The notes: generated from the letters alone by a model not told the origin. Counted from the first letter of the stretch, positions 37,601 through 47,100 are shown. The stretch: DNA of 64,000 nt from Flavobacteriales bacterium (GCA_027491075.1 JAIXWX010000016.1:86582-150581); one strand, 5' to 3'. Made by a program: numbers and translations.

Positions 37601-39971
37601 CGACGGCAGTATTGATGAAGGATGTGTGTTCAACGATCAGCGTGTATCCGCGCAGTTTTTACCAGTTGGAGATCGCTACGATTGTCAAACGACCAGTGGT
37701 ACCCTTGCGGGAGCAACAGCTTCTCCTCAAGCAACAGCGCCAGTGGTTACAGGGGAAGACGTATGGTATTATTTCACCGCAACTTCCGAAGGTGTGAGCA
37801 TTCGTTGTATTACAACGAGTGCCAACGTGACTCTTGAACTACAAAGCGATGGAGGAACTCCATTGAGCATCGAAAACGTGAATACAGGAACTTCACAGAT
37901 CAATGCTATCGGTAATGAGATATTGAACTATGTCGGACTAACACTCGGACAGACCTACTTCTTGTGTGTGCGAAATGTGAATAGCGCACAAGGTTCTGGC
38001 TCATTCCAGTTGTGCAGCGAGAAATTAAGTGCATCAGAATGTGATGTGTTGACATCTGTTTCAAGTCCATTGGATTTGTGCGATAACTTTAAAGCGAAGT
38101 TCACAGGTGCTAATCAGTACATATATACTTTCAATGGCACTGCAGTGGTGAATGGACCAACCAATGGTAGCACAATTTTACCCGCTGCGAACATTCCAGG
38201 AGTTCTGCCTGGTCAAACCTATACAGTGAGCATTTCTGCACGATATGATTTGACCAATGGATTAGGCCAAGCAGAAGTATTTACAGTCGGGCCACTGAGT
38301 ACTTGTAATTTGCATACCGGTCAGGCGCTAATGACATTGCGCAATGACTTTGCTTGCCCCAACAACGTTACTTCAACGCAATGGGTCAGAGCAGTACCGA
38401 CCGCTTGCGGACCCGTGATTGGATATCAGTGGGAATTTACTAGAACACTGCCGAGCCCTGCAGCAGCGATAACCGTGAATAGAATGGTCAATAGTCCGTT
38501 ATTCCCTATCTCTACCATTCCTGGTGTACAACCTGGTTTTGCTTACACGGTAAGAATACGGCCGATCTATACAGGGAATGTATTCGGGACATTCGGTGCT
38601 TCAACCTGCATGCAATTGCAAGGGGCAGCGGCCACGAACAATGAACGAACCGCCGCAGCCATTCTTCCAGTAGGCTTGCGCAATGCTTGCACATTAGTAA
38701 GTGGAACGCTCACAGGAGCTACAAATTCACCAGAGGCTAATTCGACCACGATAACTGGAGAAGACGTATGGTACTCTTTTGTTGCTCCAGCAGAAGGGGT
38801 GAGCATTCGCTGTATTACAGTAACCAGTAACATCGTTTTAGAATTGCAAACCGCTGCGGGATCAACCATCAATACTGAGAACCTCAATACAGGAGTGACC
38901 ATGATCAATCCACTAGGCAACGAGGTGTTGAACTATGTGGGCTTGACCATTGGGCAAACTTATTTCTTGGCTGTGCGAAACTTTAATAGTGGACAAGGAA
39001 CGGGCGTTTTCCAATTGTGTGCAGAGCGTTTAGCGGCATCTCAGTGCGATATTTTTACCACGCCCACCAATCGTCTTGGTTTATGTGGAAACTTCAAGGC
39101 TCGATTTACTGGTGCGAATCAATACATCTACACGTTTGATGGAACCAATGTGGTAAACGGTCCAACAACAGGAAGTACGTTTTTGCCATTAGCAGGAAGC
39201 GGATTGATGCCCAACTCACAATACACTGTTTCTATTGACGCCATATACAACATACAAAATGGACTTGGCGTGACAGAAGTGTTCACAGTGCCTGGTGTCA
39301 CCGGTTGCATATTGTACACTGCACAACACGAAGCAATGGCGCTTCGCCTACAGGACGCCTGTCCAAATGCGCGGAATCTTTCAACGTGGGTGCGAGCGAT
39401 GCCAACTGCTTGTGGACCCGTGATCGGATACGATTGGGAGTTTACAAGAACACTACCTACTGCTTCAGCACCAATTGCTGTTCAACGCATGGTGAATAGT
39501 CCATTCTTCCGAGTGGGAGATATTCCTGGTGTTCAATTGGGAGCTACTTATAACGTAAGAATGAGACCGATTTATACAGGCAATGTTTACGGTGTATACG
39601 GCGGCGTTAGTTGCTTGGTAGTTTCTTCTACAGGTATGGGTCTTGCTTCGGAGGAAATCAACCCAGAATCCTTGCTGCGAATAGAAACAGAAGAAGTACT
39701 TGAGACAGGTACATTAATAAATGTGTTCCCTAATCCAAGCAACGGAAACTACGTGCAAGTTGCATTGACAGGAATGCCTGAAGGAGACCTTACTTTGCGC
39801 ATTTTGGATGAAATCGGAAGAGAAGTATATATTAATCGCTACGTAATAGAGTCCGGTCAATTGTATGCATTTATCGAAATGACCAGTCGTTTAAGCGCAG
39901 GAGTGTATATGATAGAATTTAGAGCTTCCGATGGAAGCACACAAACACGTCGTTTGGCGATTCAGAACTAG
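25671..39971 (+). CDS. giant beta-helix/Ig/MopE surface protein with T9SS type A sorting domain
   Basis: A 4,766-residue secreted protein. Order: signal peptide (about 1-25, ends SYAQ); four right-handed beta-helix modules (about 280-1030, 1170-1930, 2074-2585, 2696-3200), the last three opening with a GxYxVGxxxxxxTxxxAVN motif; two ~135-residue linker domains with RPR(I/V)Y(F/Y)RKN after modules 1 and 2; a CARDB-like domain after module 3; several Ig/PKD-like domains (about 3205-3840), one carrying a nested insertion; two MopE-like metal-binding repeats (3841-3984); two copies of a ~330-residue PPC/FN3-like module (3988-4650); and a type A sorting domain from INVFPNPSN to the end. No catalytic motif is apparent; a cell-surface adhesion or scaffold role is inferred. 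It ends at a strong terminator. Confidence 0.93.
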   Translation: MRVSSLFAHLVLTLCVFSLTLISYAQPGALGTNNIVGAGFNCTNLTDLGTFRQARLLAGTNSTGTFEFPATCSYPGDIWRPYVGGSPQSVFNAILAPNPGGNFGALYNSGNGGASGNVAAVTSGRYYTFNIRELAAPNNLHFSILETNFNPVVLSSVTSAWGNYGTRVVTVTAAAAPSSGENVYVRYTTDSYVTSTIIPVSFVGATGTATIPTLAQNASVSFYVYSSNKSVSAINTDVTNHGQFAHDLNTLNLGAGGSYAIPNNPVIVTSSGGSAAAVATGYATLTAAFTTINGAAIHLGAITIAINGNTNEGTGTAALNQVAGVTSIGIQPTGGVARTITGATTAGSPLINFTGADNVTINGLNTGGNSLTISNTTVSNSSGTATIRFGSDATSNTITNCNLQGSMTMAAGTNGGIVFFSTGTTTGNDNNIISNCNIGPAGSNLPSLGIVGNGSQTTTAIGNSGIQITNNNFIDIFNGSVSSSAIYTSAGCNTWTIDGNRIFQTASRAFTATSTYSPISILNSSATFGAQGFTISNNIIGYASATQTGTMTFTGAFASRFFGIRMNGITGGTLNTISGNTIAGISFTGSTANGTLNNSPFYAIYAENGVINITNNTIGSLSATGSIVYSFSTTTATDAHGILNYSLDVTTISNNNIGGINVTNTSTGTTIFYGIRAQTLGTFAFTCENNVIGGTVDNSIALSSSSASSRVFGITNDVSPAQINTNTVRNLTSNAPNTGTGTTAGVIGIRNVPATVITVSGNTVHSLSNTTATAATSVVGISISATTGTISRNLVHSLSISSSSASSEMTGIAIQSGTNAVSNNMVRLGINAAGSSLTTGYTISGINDALGTNNYYHNSVFIGGTGVGTGVANTFAFNSTVTTNTREFLNNIFVNERSNATTGGKHYAVRVGGSGVNPGGLTSNFNLFRATGTGSFIGLFNAADRATLGDWQAATGQDQNSIVGNPQFLVPNGNAAAVDLHISTVAATPIEAAGTNVASVTVDFDNQTRSSLSPVDIGADAGNFIAADVSAPTIAYTALPTNNCGFADVALSGVTITDATGLPVSPSLGTSVDRPRIYFRKNTGSWVSAPGTLTSGTATNSVWSFTISSAAMGGLVTNDVVSYYVIAQDAASTPNVGSNPSNGLVATNVNTVTTHPTTPNSYTVREILNGIYTVGASGSYPTLTAAVNAWNTQCIGGPVVFSLTDATYSSGETFPIVINANAQATAVNNLTIKPAAGVSATITGSAATNLIRLNGANFITIDGSNTVSGTTKDLTISNTNLGGTAVTFINDASNNAIRNTILRSVNNNNNTGTILIGAHVATGNDNITIDNCDLAPGATTPWNAIWSSTGSTTVRNGNITVNNCNIFDYFSDFGTQAGINLGTGNNAWTITNNRIYQTTPRTFSITASQTSGILINDTGAGGDGFVISNNTIGFANSSGTGIWSQSSGPNRFVAIDVNTTETTPALSTMNGNVIGGISMSSTTGGTGLSSLFSGILVRTGRWDIGNTNGNIIGSINGTNPISVTSTSSTTSDVYGIYSLANLQTNISNNQIGNMSVTFNSGALAFFGIRANLVSSVTATISNNTIGSATSPNTNSSTATAARSVGIQVDAAASQITGNTISNLIGNTTNTLSSVGSTGIVGVSVGATSASSHLISQNTIFSLENANSATASSWIMGIQLSGSTSLGNLIERNSVHSFDAAQNSCQFIGIECTTGNVTVQNNMVRLGIDAGGNSITTSNPIFGIRKNGTGNQNFYFNSVFIGGTGVGTIANNSAAFRRNNTGTDIIRNNIFVNNRSNATTGGVHYAVSLNGVSTLTLNNNVYQYNGTGGAFALNNATAVSVYAPNWVAGDASSLVGNPNFIDPTGSASSVNLRINALGGSAAESAGVEIAGITSDIDATNARPAGGYPLGGQANGGGTAPDAGADEGDFAPGGDTTPPIITYTAVGNTCATGDRTISSVNITDVIGLPSSPSLATSTLRPRVYYRKNAGAWFSNAGTLTSGTATSSVWSFTIIAADMGGLTSSDVVQYYIIAQDDASTPNVVSNPSLGLVATDVNTVSTHPTTPNSFTITPTLNGAYNVGVGQPFTTVTAAVNAYNTSCLTGPVTFTLTDATYPSETYPITINANVDASVTNTLTIKPTQSATTFSGTSSSALIVLNGADYVIIDGSTGTIANSVCPEVYASRNLTFTNSSASTSSAVLWMQTTAANDAATNNIIRNCNVVGNSVTTTLVGIGSGSTTISTSSAGNGNNNNRIENNNISRVQIGIQSRGTSVSNKTTGTVINNNQLNGVSPNNILLAGIHVGFEDIINIERNTIANIGNPSIGTTDGFGIACGSLSISNTSFGGNEVTNANVSHNNITNIRSTASYTSVGVYIAPATNSGTNNIVNNMISNVVASGSAGDFGAGIFVGGGAGTHNIHYNSVYVNNTTVNSGSGINFGVAIGGSNPTVSLRNNSVSVTTGSQTTGAPTRAIGLAYSTYTNLSSNNNSFFASGGNTTASGLGIVGSLVNGTGTNQATLAAWQTTTSQDANSLNVQLVPVSGTDLHVIVGSNIAFDGAGAPVATTVDFDCAARNATTPDIGADEFDVPQNDAGVTAVSPSNPCAGSNTLGVTVSNFGGSPITSVDLVYSVNGGGSTTQSFSSLNIAPGSSTVLSLSGVVFTNSLSNQSITISTSNPNGVPDVINGNDTFTNNAVLIALSGTYTVGSTGNFATITSAVNRANTSGLCGPVVFSLIDAAYTAETLPITINSLSGSNTTNTLTIKPSGVTAISGTSASAIFVLNGADNIIMDGSSSTTVNSVCPLVQASRDLTITNNSTSSSSAVIWLQSLGAGSGATNNIIRNTNLVGGSSTGTLACIGQGSSTIATGSNGADNDNNRFENNSFSRAQYGVFSQGLSALNFNTGTTIELNSTLSTPSNNISRAGVYVGFEDGAIIRKNTISNISGNTTDAYGISAGLTTVSVSNPTGNQSINLLIEANTITTVRSNSSSAMGVAICTVTAAGPNRIHNNMISDVLNTAVSADYGSGILVGGGSGGSTQVYNNTVSMSGTATGTDVRNYALSIQGTNPVVDVRNNIFVNTVVSNATLSPGVPNGTSCIGLAYNSPYTNLTSNNNAFFVNAGGNIGSFGGLTNANPLASLSAWQTTIGVDGSSISGTNPVFVSATDLHLDASNTTNYVFNAIAANLASITIDIDCEARVNPYDIGADEITVPNCSAAIGGTAVATNPLICGASGSTTITASGFSPLFVGISYSWETSNDGVSGWTATGQTNPASFNTGTITATRFYRLAVTCSFGPVTNYSNVVTVTVAPVPTATASSNSPVCEGANLNLSGGSDIGVTYAWTGPNSFSSTAQNPTITGVAINAAGTYSLIATSAAGCPSVASVIEVIVNGLPPTPTISPVTATICNGGSISLSASTAGANGNVIQGSGALTTTGNTNLSTLGPNPLQNYYGGSKQQMIFTSAELSTLGFVAGTQINSIGVHMNSANTTYALQNLVVKVGHTSASDLSVSWIGGLTTVRPAASYTLNTGVNTLTFSTPFTWNGSSNLVIEINYSNNNTGTTTTFNTATFDNTGTTVTTRFYRVDSQTAATVDAFVGAPTFTYTSRNRITFNTTTAYTYAWTPTTGLTPVSGIGATVTAAPTSTTVYSVTATNSVGCNNTSSRTVTVNQRPTASIAGTTTICAGATATLTLTVTGTGTVTGQLSDGTTFSGTAPSISVNVTPSSTTTYTITSLSDANCSSNAGDLSGSATVTVNPLVTPSVTIAEAPSNSICAGDNVTFTATPTNGGTSPSYAWTVNGVSAGTNSATFSSTTLTNGAVVQVTMTSDAVCPSPTSIGSNTITMVVQTPVTYYQDADGDGFGNQSVSLSACAQPVGYIEAPVGDLNGDGLPDWDCADNNDDVNPSVEEYCSGIDDDCDGAIDEFLPVLTYWQDLDNDGFGNSAVFIATCEQPFGYVLGVPGQSDCNDSNASINPGVMEICLDLVDNDCDGSIDEGCVFNDQRVSAQFLPVGDRYDCQTTSGTLAGATASPQATAPVVTGEDVWYYFTATSEGVSIRCITTSANVTLELQSDGGTPLSIENVNTGTSQINAIGNEILNYVGLTLGQTYFLCVRNVNSAQGSGSFQLCSEKLSASECDVLTSVSSPLDLCDNFKAKFTGANQYIYTFNGTAVVNGPTNGSTILPAANIPGVLPGQTYTVSISARYDLTNGLGQAEVFTVGPLSTCNLHTGQALMTLRNDFACPNNVTSTQWVRAVPTACGPVIGYQWEFTRTLPSPAAAITVNRMVNSPLFPISTIPGVQPGFAYTVRIRPIYTGNVFGTFGASTCMQLQGAAATNNERTAAAILPVGLRNACTLVSGTLTGATNSPEANSTTITGEDVWYSFVAPAEGVSIRCITVTSNIVLELQTAAGSTINTENLNTGVTMINPLGNEVLNYVGLTIGQTYFLAVRNFNSGQGTGVFQLCAERLAASQCDIFTTPTNRLGLCGNFKARFTGANQYIYTFDGTNVVNGPTTGSTFLPLAGSGLMPNSQYTVSIDAIYNIQNGLGVTEVFTVPGVTGCILYTAQHEAMALRLQDACPNARNLSTWVRAMPTACGPVIGYDWEFTRTLPTASAPIAVQRMVNSPFFRVGDIPGVQLGATYNVRMRPIYTGNVYGVYGGVSCLVVSSTGMGLASEEINPESLLRIETEEVLETGTLINVFPNPSNGNYVQVALTGMPEGDLTLRILDEIGREVYINRYVIESGQLYAFIEMTSRLSAGVYMIEFRASDGSTQTRRLAIQN
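26515..35270 (+). repeat. four beta-helix modules of two types in the 4,766-residue giant
   Basis: Modules 1 and 2 resemble each other most (both carry NNMVRLGI, SVFIGGTGVGT and RSNATTGG-HYAV). Modules 3 and 4 share NSVCP followed by ASR(N/D)LT, NNIIRN and GVYVGFED-like motifs. The arrangement is AABB. Confidence 0.75.
37191..37627 (+). repeat. MopE-like metal-binding repeats, giant 1
   Basis: Two units with the putative metal-binding motif: DADGDGFGN then DCADNNDDVNP, EEYC and DDDCDG; and DLDNDGFGN then DCNDSNASINP, EIC and DNDCDG. The acidic loops resemble calcium-binding loops. Confidence 0.85.
37632..39633 (+). repeat. tandem pair of ~330-residue PPC/FN3-like tail modules, giant 1
   Basis: Copy 1 starts with NDQRVSAQFLPVG at 37632, copy 2 with NNERTAAAILPVG at 38637. 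Each contains GEDVWY-F, GVSIRCIT, ENLNTG/ENVNTG, YFL-VRN, QYIYTF, WVRA-PTACGPVIGY and RIRPIYTGNV-like motifs. The first half resembles pre-peptidase C-terminal (PPC) jelly rolls, the second an FN3-like fold. Confidence 0.8.
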
Positions 39972-39994
39972 TTCTCTCTTAATAATTTTTTTCT

Positions 39995-40027
39995 TGAAAA
40001 ACCTCTTCACATTGAAGAGGTTTTTCA
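39995..40027 (+). terminator. strong terminator after the 4,766-residue giant
   Basis: Stem TGAAAAACCTCTTC / GAAGAGGTTTTTCA (14 bp) with loop ACATT at 40009-40013, followed by TTTTT. The flanking A and T runs allow it to work in both directions. Confidence 0.85.
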
Positions 40028-40121
40028 TTTTTAAGCAAATGGTTAGAGTATAATTTGTTTCTCTTCACTTTTTTCTTTTGAGGAATCAGATATATCCTAT
40101 TTTGCGCGGGATTACGAACCT

Positions 40122-41012
40122 ATGACCAAAGCCTTATTGTTTTTCGCGTTATTACTAACGCTAAATGTGATCGCGCAGGATGGCGAGGGTGCGAAGAAGC
40201 GCTCTCGTGAAGCGTATCTTTATTGGGGCTATCATCGCAACTTTTATGCGCCTTCAGACATTCGTTTTAAGAGCGATCGGTATGATTTTACGCTGCATGA
40301 TGTAAAGGCGAATGATATGCCTGCCGAGTGGAGGCAATATTTTAATCTCAATTCTTTTTCCGTTCCTCAGTTTAATTTTCGAGCCGGGATGGAATGGAAA
40401 AACAATTGGTTTTTTTCATTGGGATATGATCATCACAAGTACAGACTCACACGCGTTCAGCAAGTAAGAATTTCTGGAAATATTGGTGCAGAAGCATCGG
40501 ATTATTATGCGCCACTTTCTCAAGAAGTGGATCTTTACACAGGCTCATTCAATAAAGATACATTGCTGTATAATGGAGCATTTATGGATTATCATCATAG
40601 CAATGGAATGAATTTTATTCGCGCTGCTTTGGAGAAAAGAGGAACATTTGTGGACTTTCCTAAACTTAAGTCACGGGTTGATTGGTATGGAGGGGTTAGT
40701 GCGGGTGCCGTTTTGTGTTGGACAGATTTTACATTTCTGAGACAACGTTATTTAAACAATCTCCGATTTACTGGAGTTGGTATGAGTGCAGTATATGGCG
40801 TGCGCTGGGTGTTCAACGATCGCTTGTTTGTGCAATACGGATTTCAAAACGGAATAAATTTTTTGTTCGACATTCGTTTGGAGCATAAAGAAATTTCTGG
40901 AAATGCGCCGAGTGATTTAAACGCGAAAGCTCGACAGAATATACGGTTTTTTGAGAGAGGAATGCAAATAGGATATGTATTTCGCATCGGCAACTCAGCA
41001 GGTTGGAGGTAA
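40122..41012 (+). CDS. putative outer-membrane beta-barrel protein, function unknown
   Basis: A 296-residue protein with a signal peptide (about 1-19, ends VIAQ). Mature sequence alternates hydrophobic and polar residues with many Tyr, Trp and Phe, and short turns, as in a small barrel: EAYLYWGYHRNFYAPSD, WFFSLGYDHHKY, SAGAVLCWTDFTF, LFVQYGFQNGINFLF, and a last strand before IGNSAGWR. No named family is recognised. It sits alone between two giant T9SS genes, 150 bases after one and 91 before the next, so a role in their export or anchoring is possible but unproven. Confidence 0.7.
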   Translation: MTKALLFFALLLTLNVIAQDGEGAKKRSREAYLYWGYHRNFYAPSDIRFKSDRYDFTLHDVKANDMPAEWRQYFNLNSFSVPQFNFRAGMEWKNNWFFSLGYDHHKYRLTRVQQVRISGNIGAEASDYYAPLSQEVDLYTGSFNKDTLLYNGAFMDYHHSNGMNFIRAALEKRGTFVDFPKLKSRVDWYGGVSAGAVLCWTDFTFLRQRYLNNLRFTGVGMSAVYGVRWVFNDRLFVQYGFQNGINFLFDIRLEHKEISGNAPSDLNAKARQNIRFFERGMQIGYVFRIGNSAGWR

Positions 41013-41078
41013 CAAATCCTTAATCAATAGATAATGGGAGAAGCGCGCAAATCAAACACCTTTTTGAGTGATAGATTC

Positions 41079-41086
41079 TACCTTTG
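41079..41086 (+). promoter_or_regulatory. -7 element TACCTTTG before giant 2
   Basis: Exact TAnnTTTG, 17 bases before the ATG. TTTGAGTGAT begins 16 bases upstream at 41063, the same spacing as the TTTGTCGAT motif before giant 3, but the motif itself is not conserved here. Confidence 0.5.
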
Positions 41087-41103
41087 TTTGAAATTACGAC
41101 TTC

Positions 41104-44100
41104 ATGCGCTACATTATCGTATTTGGAGCTTTGCTCTTATCTTTATTGGGCACATCTCAAGTGACCATCTCGCAACAAGACTTTGAAACGGTTCCTGCCA
41201 CTCCAACGTTGAACTTTAGCAACGCTGGTGCTGGAGCTAATACTACAGGAAATAACCCAGCGGGAGGCTCACCCTCAAATTCACCACTTTTTGCGGGTGG
41301 TTCGAGAGGATGGGGTGTTACTCCTGGGTCGAATGTTTCAACAACAAGTACCTTAACATTTGCTAACCAAAGTCTAACTGGATTTACGAATTGTTTTGCG
41401 ACCTTTAAGTTGGCCGGTATGTCGGTGAACTCTGGAAATGGTATTGACTCTGGTGATTTGATGACTGTTTTTATGAGTGTAGACGGCGGTACGACCTGGT
41501 CTTCTGAACTAACAATCAATGGCGCTACCGGAAATAGTACATGGGCATTTTCCGCTACTGGTGCTGCGAACATCAACTATGATGGAAACAATACCCCAAC
41601 ATCGCTATCCTCTTCAAGCGGAATTGCTGGCTTGAGTACAGTTAGTATAAATATTCCAAACGGTAGTTCTCAAATCAGATTGAGGATTTCTTTGAATTGC
41701 GATAATAGCAACGAGCGTTGGATCATCGACAACGTTCAAATTCGGGGCACCGCATCGGGGAGCAGTGCAGTCATCAGCGACTTGTCTCCACAAACTCCCG
41801 CACAAGTGGTCTTCGCAAACACAACGAACAATGTCCTTCATCAGTTTTCAGTACTAGCGAACGCGAATATTACGGTTTCTGGGTTGACCTTTACAACCAC
41901 CGGTACATACGATGCCTCTGATATCGTCAATTTTAAACTTAGATATTCTACCGATGCCACATTGGATGCGGGAGATGCAACGCTGAGTACATTGTCGAGC
42001 CCAGGCACCGCTGGATTGAAAACGTTTCCTTCTTTTACCAATCAAGCGATTGCAAACACTGCCACGGGATATTTTTTCATCACCATGGACATTTCCGCTA
42101 ACGCGGAAACTGGAGGAAATACAGTTGCTTTAGTTGGTTTAACAACCGCCGATTTATCCATTCTTTCTGGAACGAAAACCGGAAGTACAACGGCAAGTGG
42201 AACGCAAACGATTTTGCCGACCCCAGTGAAAGAAATTGTTTTTACTGAAGTCGACGCGGATGGAGATGAAGTGGAATTTCTCACCTTGACAAAACTCACC
42301 TTGAATGGTTGGAAAGTAACCGACAACGGAATTCTAGCCGATGGAACACTTCAAACAGGAGAAAACATGTATACTTTTCCTGCATCGGGATTTACAGATG
42401 TCCCTGCGGGAACATCCATTCGTCTGCTAAGTATTACAGGGACAAATGACCTCGATTTTTCAGATGGGGTAATCAGTATTTTTAGTTCAGGTTTGGGGGG
42501 ATTGAATGCAAGCGGCGAACAAGTCATTGTATTTACTGGAACAAACACTTATAGAAGTGGAATCAACTGGGGAAATAGCGGATGGAATTCAGGAGCCATT
42601 GATAATAGTACCAGCCGAGCTCCCTTTAGCGCCACGGATTTCGCACCTAACACGACATTGGATGAAATCTATTTTGATCCATCCTCGACTCTAACAGGCG
42701 ACGTGGATGCAATAATTTCGTCAACGGGCCCCGGTATCCGGAATTTTTCGAATTGGGCTGGAACCAACACGGGAAATTCAAATGACTGCACATTAAAGGA
42801 CATACTTTTCACCCAAAGCGACTACGTTTCTGGTACTATTTCAGCGTCTGGAATTTCTGGATCTAACGCGACGCTGAATCTTAGCGCTTTGGTTTTTTCA
42901 GGTACGAACGCTGACACACGATATGCAGTAGTGATCAACCCCTCAGCGGCTCCGGGTTCACCTGTAGACCGATATACCTGTTATTCTGGAATCAGTTCAA
43001 ATGTTGCTACCGCTCCATTGGTGGTGAGTTCTGTTACAGGTCAGCCCGTTGGTAGCATTGGCAATTCTTCATGTGGAACTCCTTCTGTAGGCGCTGGGCG
43101 CATGGTGTATTTTGATTATGCTCTTCCTTCTTCTCTTATCCTTTCTGGATTATTGTCAGGTACAAATTACGAAGTACGGGTGTATGCTGTAAATGGAAAT
43201 GGAATCACGGCGAATGTAGGGGTTCCCAACAGTGCTGGATCTTTCAGCACTACGGGCTGTGTTGCTCCATCTGTTGCCACGAGCAACATAACATTTTCTT
43301 CTCCGGGCACCACATCTCTTCAACTCAACTGGACTTCAGGAAACGGAAGTGCGAGATTGATTTTAGCTCGCGAATCCGCGTCCCCATCAGCGACTCCAAC
43401 GAATGGCGTTACTTATACTTCCAATACTGATTTTTCGCTTGCACCAACACTTGGTGATAGCAAAGTTGTCTATAACGGAAACGCAGCGTCTGCAGTAATC
43501 ACTGGATTGACGCCGGGAACGAATTATTTCTTCACCATCATAGAATACAATTGCAGCAGTGGGCAAGAGCTGTATTTCGGCAATTCATCTAATAGTCGAT
43601 TTACGACTCCAAGCAATGTGATTTTATCCAAAGGATGCACGGATAATTCAACTCAAGAGCTAGCCTGGACTTTTGGATCTGGAGCTTACGATGAAGTGGT
43701 CATTTTTGCGCGAGCAGTGGGTGTTCCCGTTGGACCAGGGTCAAACAATGCATCATCCTACACAGCGAATTCAAACTTTTCTCTCGCTACAGATCTTGGA
43801 ACGCAAGGGCGTTGTGTGTACAAAGGCACAGGAACAACCGCAACAGTGACCGGGCTTACAACTGGTGTGAATTATACGTTTGCGGCATTTACCTATCGCA
43901 ATGCAACTGGAACGGTTTGGTCTTCGGGCACTACGACGTCTCAAGTTATTGCACTACCGAATGTTCAGTCGGTTGCTGCAATTCCAGACAACAACCAAAT
44001 AAATGTTTCATGGCAGAATCCTAGTTTACTTTGTTTTGATGAAATAATGGTAGTGGCCAATCAGGGAGCGGTGGTCTTTAATCCAAGCGGAGATGGCACC

Positions 44101-47100
44101 GCATATACTGCAAACAGTGTTTATTCTTCCGCAAATCAAGTAATGTATAAAGGAACGAGTGTTGGATGTTCTGTATCTGGCTTAACGAATGGAACAAACT
44201 ATTGCTTTAGAATTTTTGTAAGAAGAGGAACGCAGTGGTCAAGTGGAATTGAGGTTTGTGCGATTCCAGCAATAGTAACCAATTTTGAGCCCGGAGACTT
44301 AGCTATAGTAGCCATCAATACCCAAGTCCTTGGATCGGGAAGTACGGACGAGGTGTGCTTTGTCGCATTTAAGGATATCACCCCTGGCACAACATTTTTC
44401 ATGACTGATAATGGATACGAAAGGGCCAACGCAAATCAATGGGGAGATACGGAAGGACTGGTGCGATTGACAAGAAGCACGAGCGCATCCACTATTCCAG
44501 CAGGAACTGTTATCTGCATCAATGGACCATATACTACCGATCCGCGTTATGATGTAGTGGTTTGCGGTGTAATAGATAACTCAAATTGGATCGTTGATCC
44601 TAATGTGATTGGCGCGGGTGTTTCCACCTTTGACTTGAACTCTACAGACCAAGTTTGGATTACACAAGGTGGAGCTTGGAATAATCCAAGTGGAGCGCAA
44701 AATGCGACATACTCTGGCACTCCTCTTTATGGGTGGTCTGGCATAGATTGGAAAACCAACATCGGAAACACCTCACCAACGTGGACCACTTCTGGCTCGC
44801 GATTGATTCCCGGCACAGAATGTTTTACAACAAGCTTGAATGCGGTAGTGAACAACGATAAATCAAAATACACTGGACCTATTACGACTACTACAAGATT
44901 GGGATGGATTGCTCGTATTAATAATCCTGGCAATTGGTCGGGATACGCATCAAATTCGGGATACGATGGTGCACCAGCGGCTTATGACTATGTCAACCAA
45001 TGCATAGTATTCAATATTAGCACTGCAACCGAAGTAGCAGGAAGGTGGACTGGAGAAAAGAATGACGATTGGTTTGATTGCGCCAACTGGGAAACGCGAG
45101 TTGTGCCGGATCAGACGACAAGTGTTATCATTCAGAATGTGGCTGGCCCAAACAATAACGCAAACATTGACTACAATGCAACCAATGCCTATTTGTATGG
45201 TGGTGTTGCGTCTTGCAATGATCTAACTATTTCTCAAAAAGAATTAAGACTTACAGGAAGCGCTTTGGACGTACTAGAGGTGTTTGGAAACATTAACATA
45301 GGCTTAGCTGGAACACTTGATATGAGTGACGGCTCGGCGGCGCTGGATGGAGAAGTGCGACTGAGAGGAAACTGGACGAATGCATTAGAAGCAAACTTCA
45401 AACAAGGAGACGGAACGGTTCGATGCATTGGAAGTCAGCTACAAATTATCAATACCGCTGATGCAAATGAAGTATTCAATGTTCTAAGCATTGAAAATGT
45501 AAATCACGTTGCCCTATCAAAGCCGGTTCAAGTGCTTTCCGAATTGAGAATGGTTGCTGGAAATATTCAAAATGGAGCTAACACCCTCACTCTTGGTTCA
45601 GGCACTTCAACACCTGGAGTACTATCCCACACCTTAGGAAGAATTATAGGCAGCTTTAATCGTCGCCTGAATGCCAATGGAGTCAATTATCTATTTCCTA
45701 TTGGAACGAATACACAAAGTCGCTTTACGACATATAACTTCTCAAATGTTACTCCTGGAAGTTTAACGGTGTCCTTCAACGGCATCGATCCGGGAAGCTT
45801 GGGCTTGCCTCTTTTAGAAAACAACGTATCTATTGACGCGAATTTCACAGAAGGTTATTGGAACGCTATTCCAGCAAATGGATTAGCTTCAACAAACTAT
45901 GCGTTAACCATAGACGCAGTAGGTTTTACAAGTCAATCGCTTACGAACGCCACTCGTTTAGTTAGAAGGAATTCCACGGGTTCTTGGGTGCTTGACGGCT
46001 TACATCAAAATCTTTCTGGCACATTGATAAGAAGACAAGGCATGACTTCTTTTGGAGAATACGGAGCAGCGAGCGGAAGAGAATGTATAACTAGTCTAAA
46101 CGGGCCGAGCATTCCATCTCAAATAGTTTGCACTTCTCAAGAATTATCTCCTGTAACAGTAACTCCTGCAAATGGCACTGGACCCTTTACTTATCAATGG
46201 TACAACAATCCTATCAACAGCAATACAGGAGGATATAGCCAAGGAAGTCTATTGGGTGGACAAACCAATACGCTCGCACCTCCTGTGGACGCAGAAAGCA
46301 GCATTTATTATTATTTAGAAATAACACAACCGGGATCGCTATGTCCGATGATTGCTTCTACACCCGCATTGGTAAGCGTGATAGAAGTGATAGCATCAAC
46401 CGTAACCATCACTGCATCTGTACCGAACGTTTGTTCGGGAGGCTCAGTTACGTTTTCTTCTTTTGTGTCGAATGCTGGAGCAAACCCATTGTATCAGTGG
46501 TTTAGAAATGACTCTCCTATACCTAGCGAAACAGGTGCTGCGTACAACACTAGCGGATTGATGAATGGAGATGAAATTCAGTTAAGAGTAACTTCAGTTT
46601 CATTTTGTACCAATGGAACACAGGTGTTCAGTAACTCCATCATTTCCAGTGTGACTACCCCGCAGATGTATTATGTAGATATTGACGGTGATGGATACCC
46701 GGCCAATACGGGTGGTGTATTAACCTGTGTAGCACCTAGTGGCTACGTAGCATTGCCGCCCGGTGACATCAACAACGATGGCCAACCTGATTTTGATTGC
46801 GCAGATAATAACGACGATATAAACCCCGTAGTGGAAGAGTATTGCAATGGTCTAGACGACGATTGCGATGGCTCAATTGATGAAGGATTAGGAGCGGTCA
46901 TTTATTATGCGGATGCAGACGGCGATGGATTTGGTAATTCAATGAGCAGCCTTTCTTCTTGTGATATCCCAGTGGGTTATGTGATCAATGCTTTGGACTG
47001 TGATGACAACAATCCACTGAATAATCCCCTTGGCTTGGAAGTGTGTGATGGATTCGACAACGACTGTGATGGTACAATAGATGAAGGTTGCGGCCCCATC

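Noticed and set aside
41063-41072. TTTGAGTGAT before giant 2 as a copy of the TTTGTCGAT motif
   Set aside because: The spacing to the -7 box is the same (16 bases), but the core TCG is absent and there is no second copy, so it was not counted as the motif.
46424-46440. CCGAAC-GTTT-GTTCGG palindrome in giant 2, partly kept in giant 3
   Set aside because: Lies within coding sequence for a conserved peptide; no T-run or promoter context, so probably incidental.
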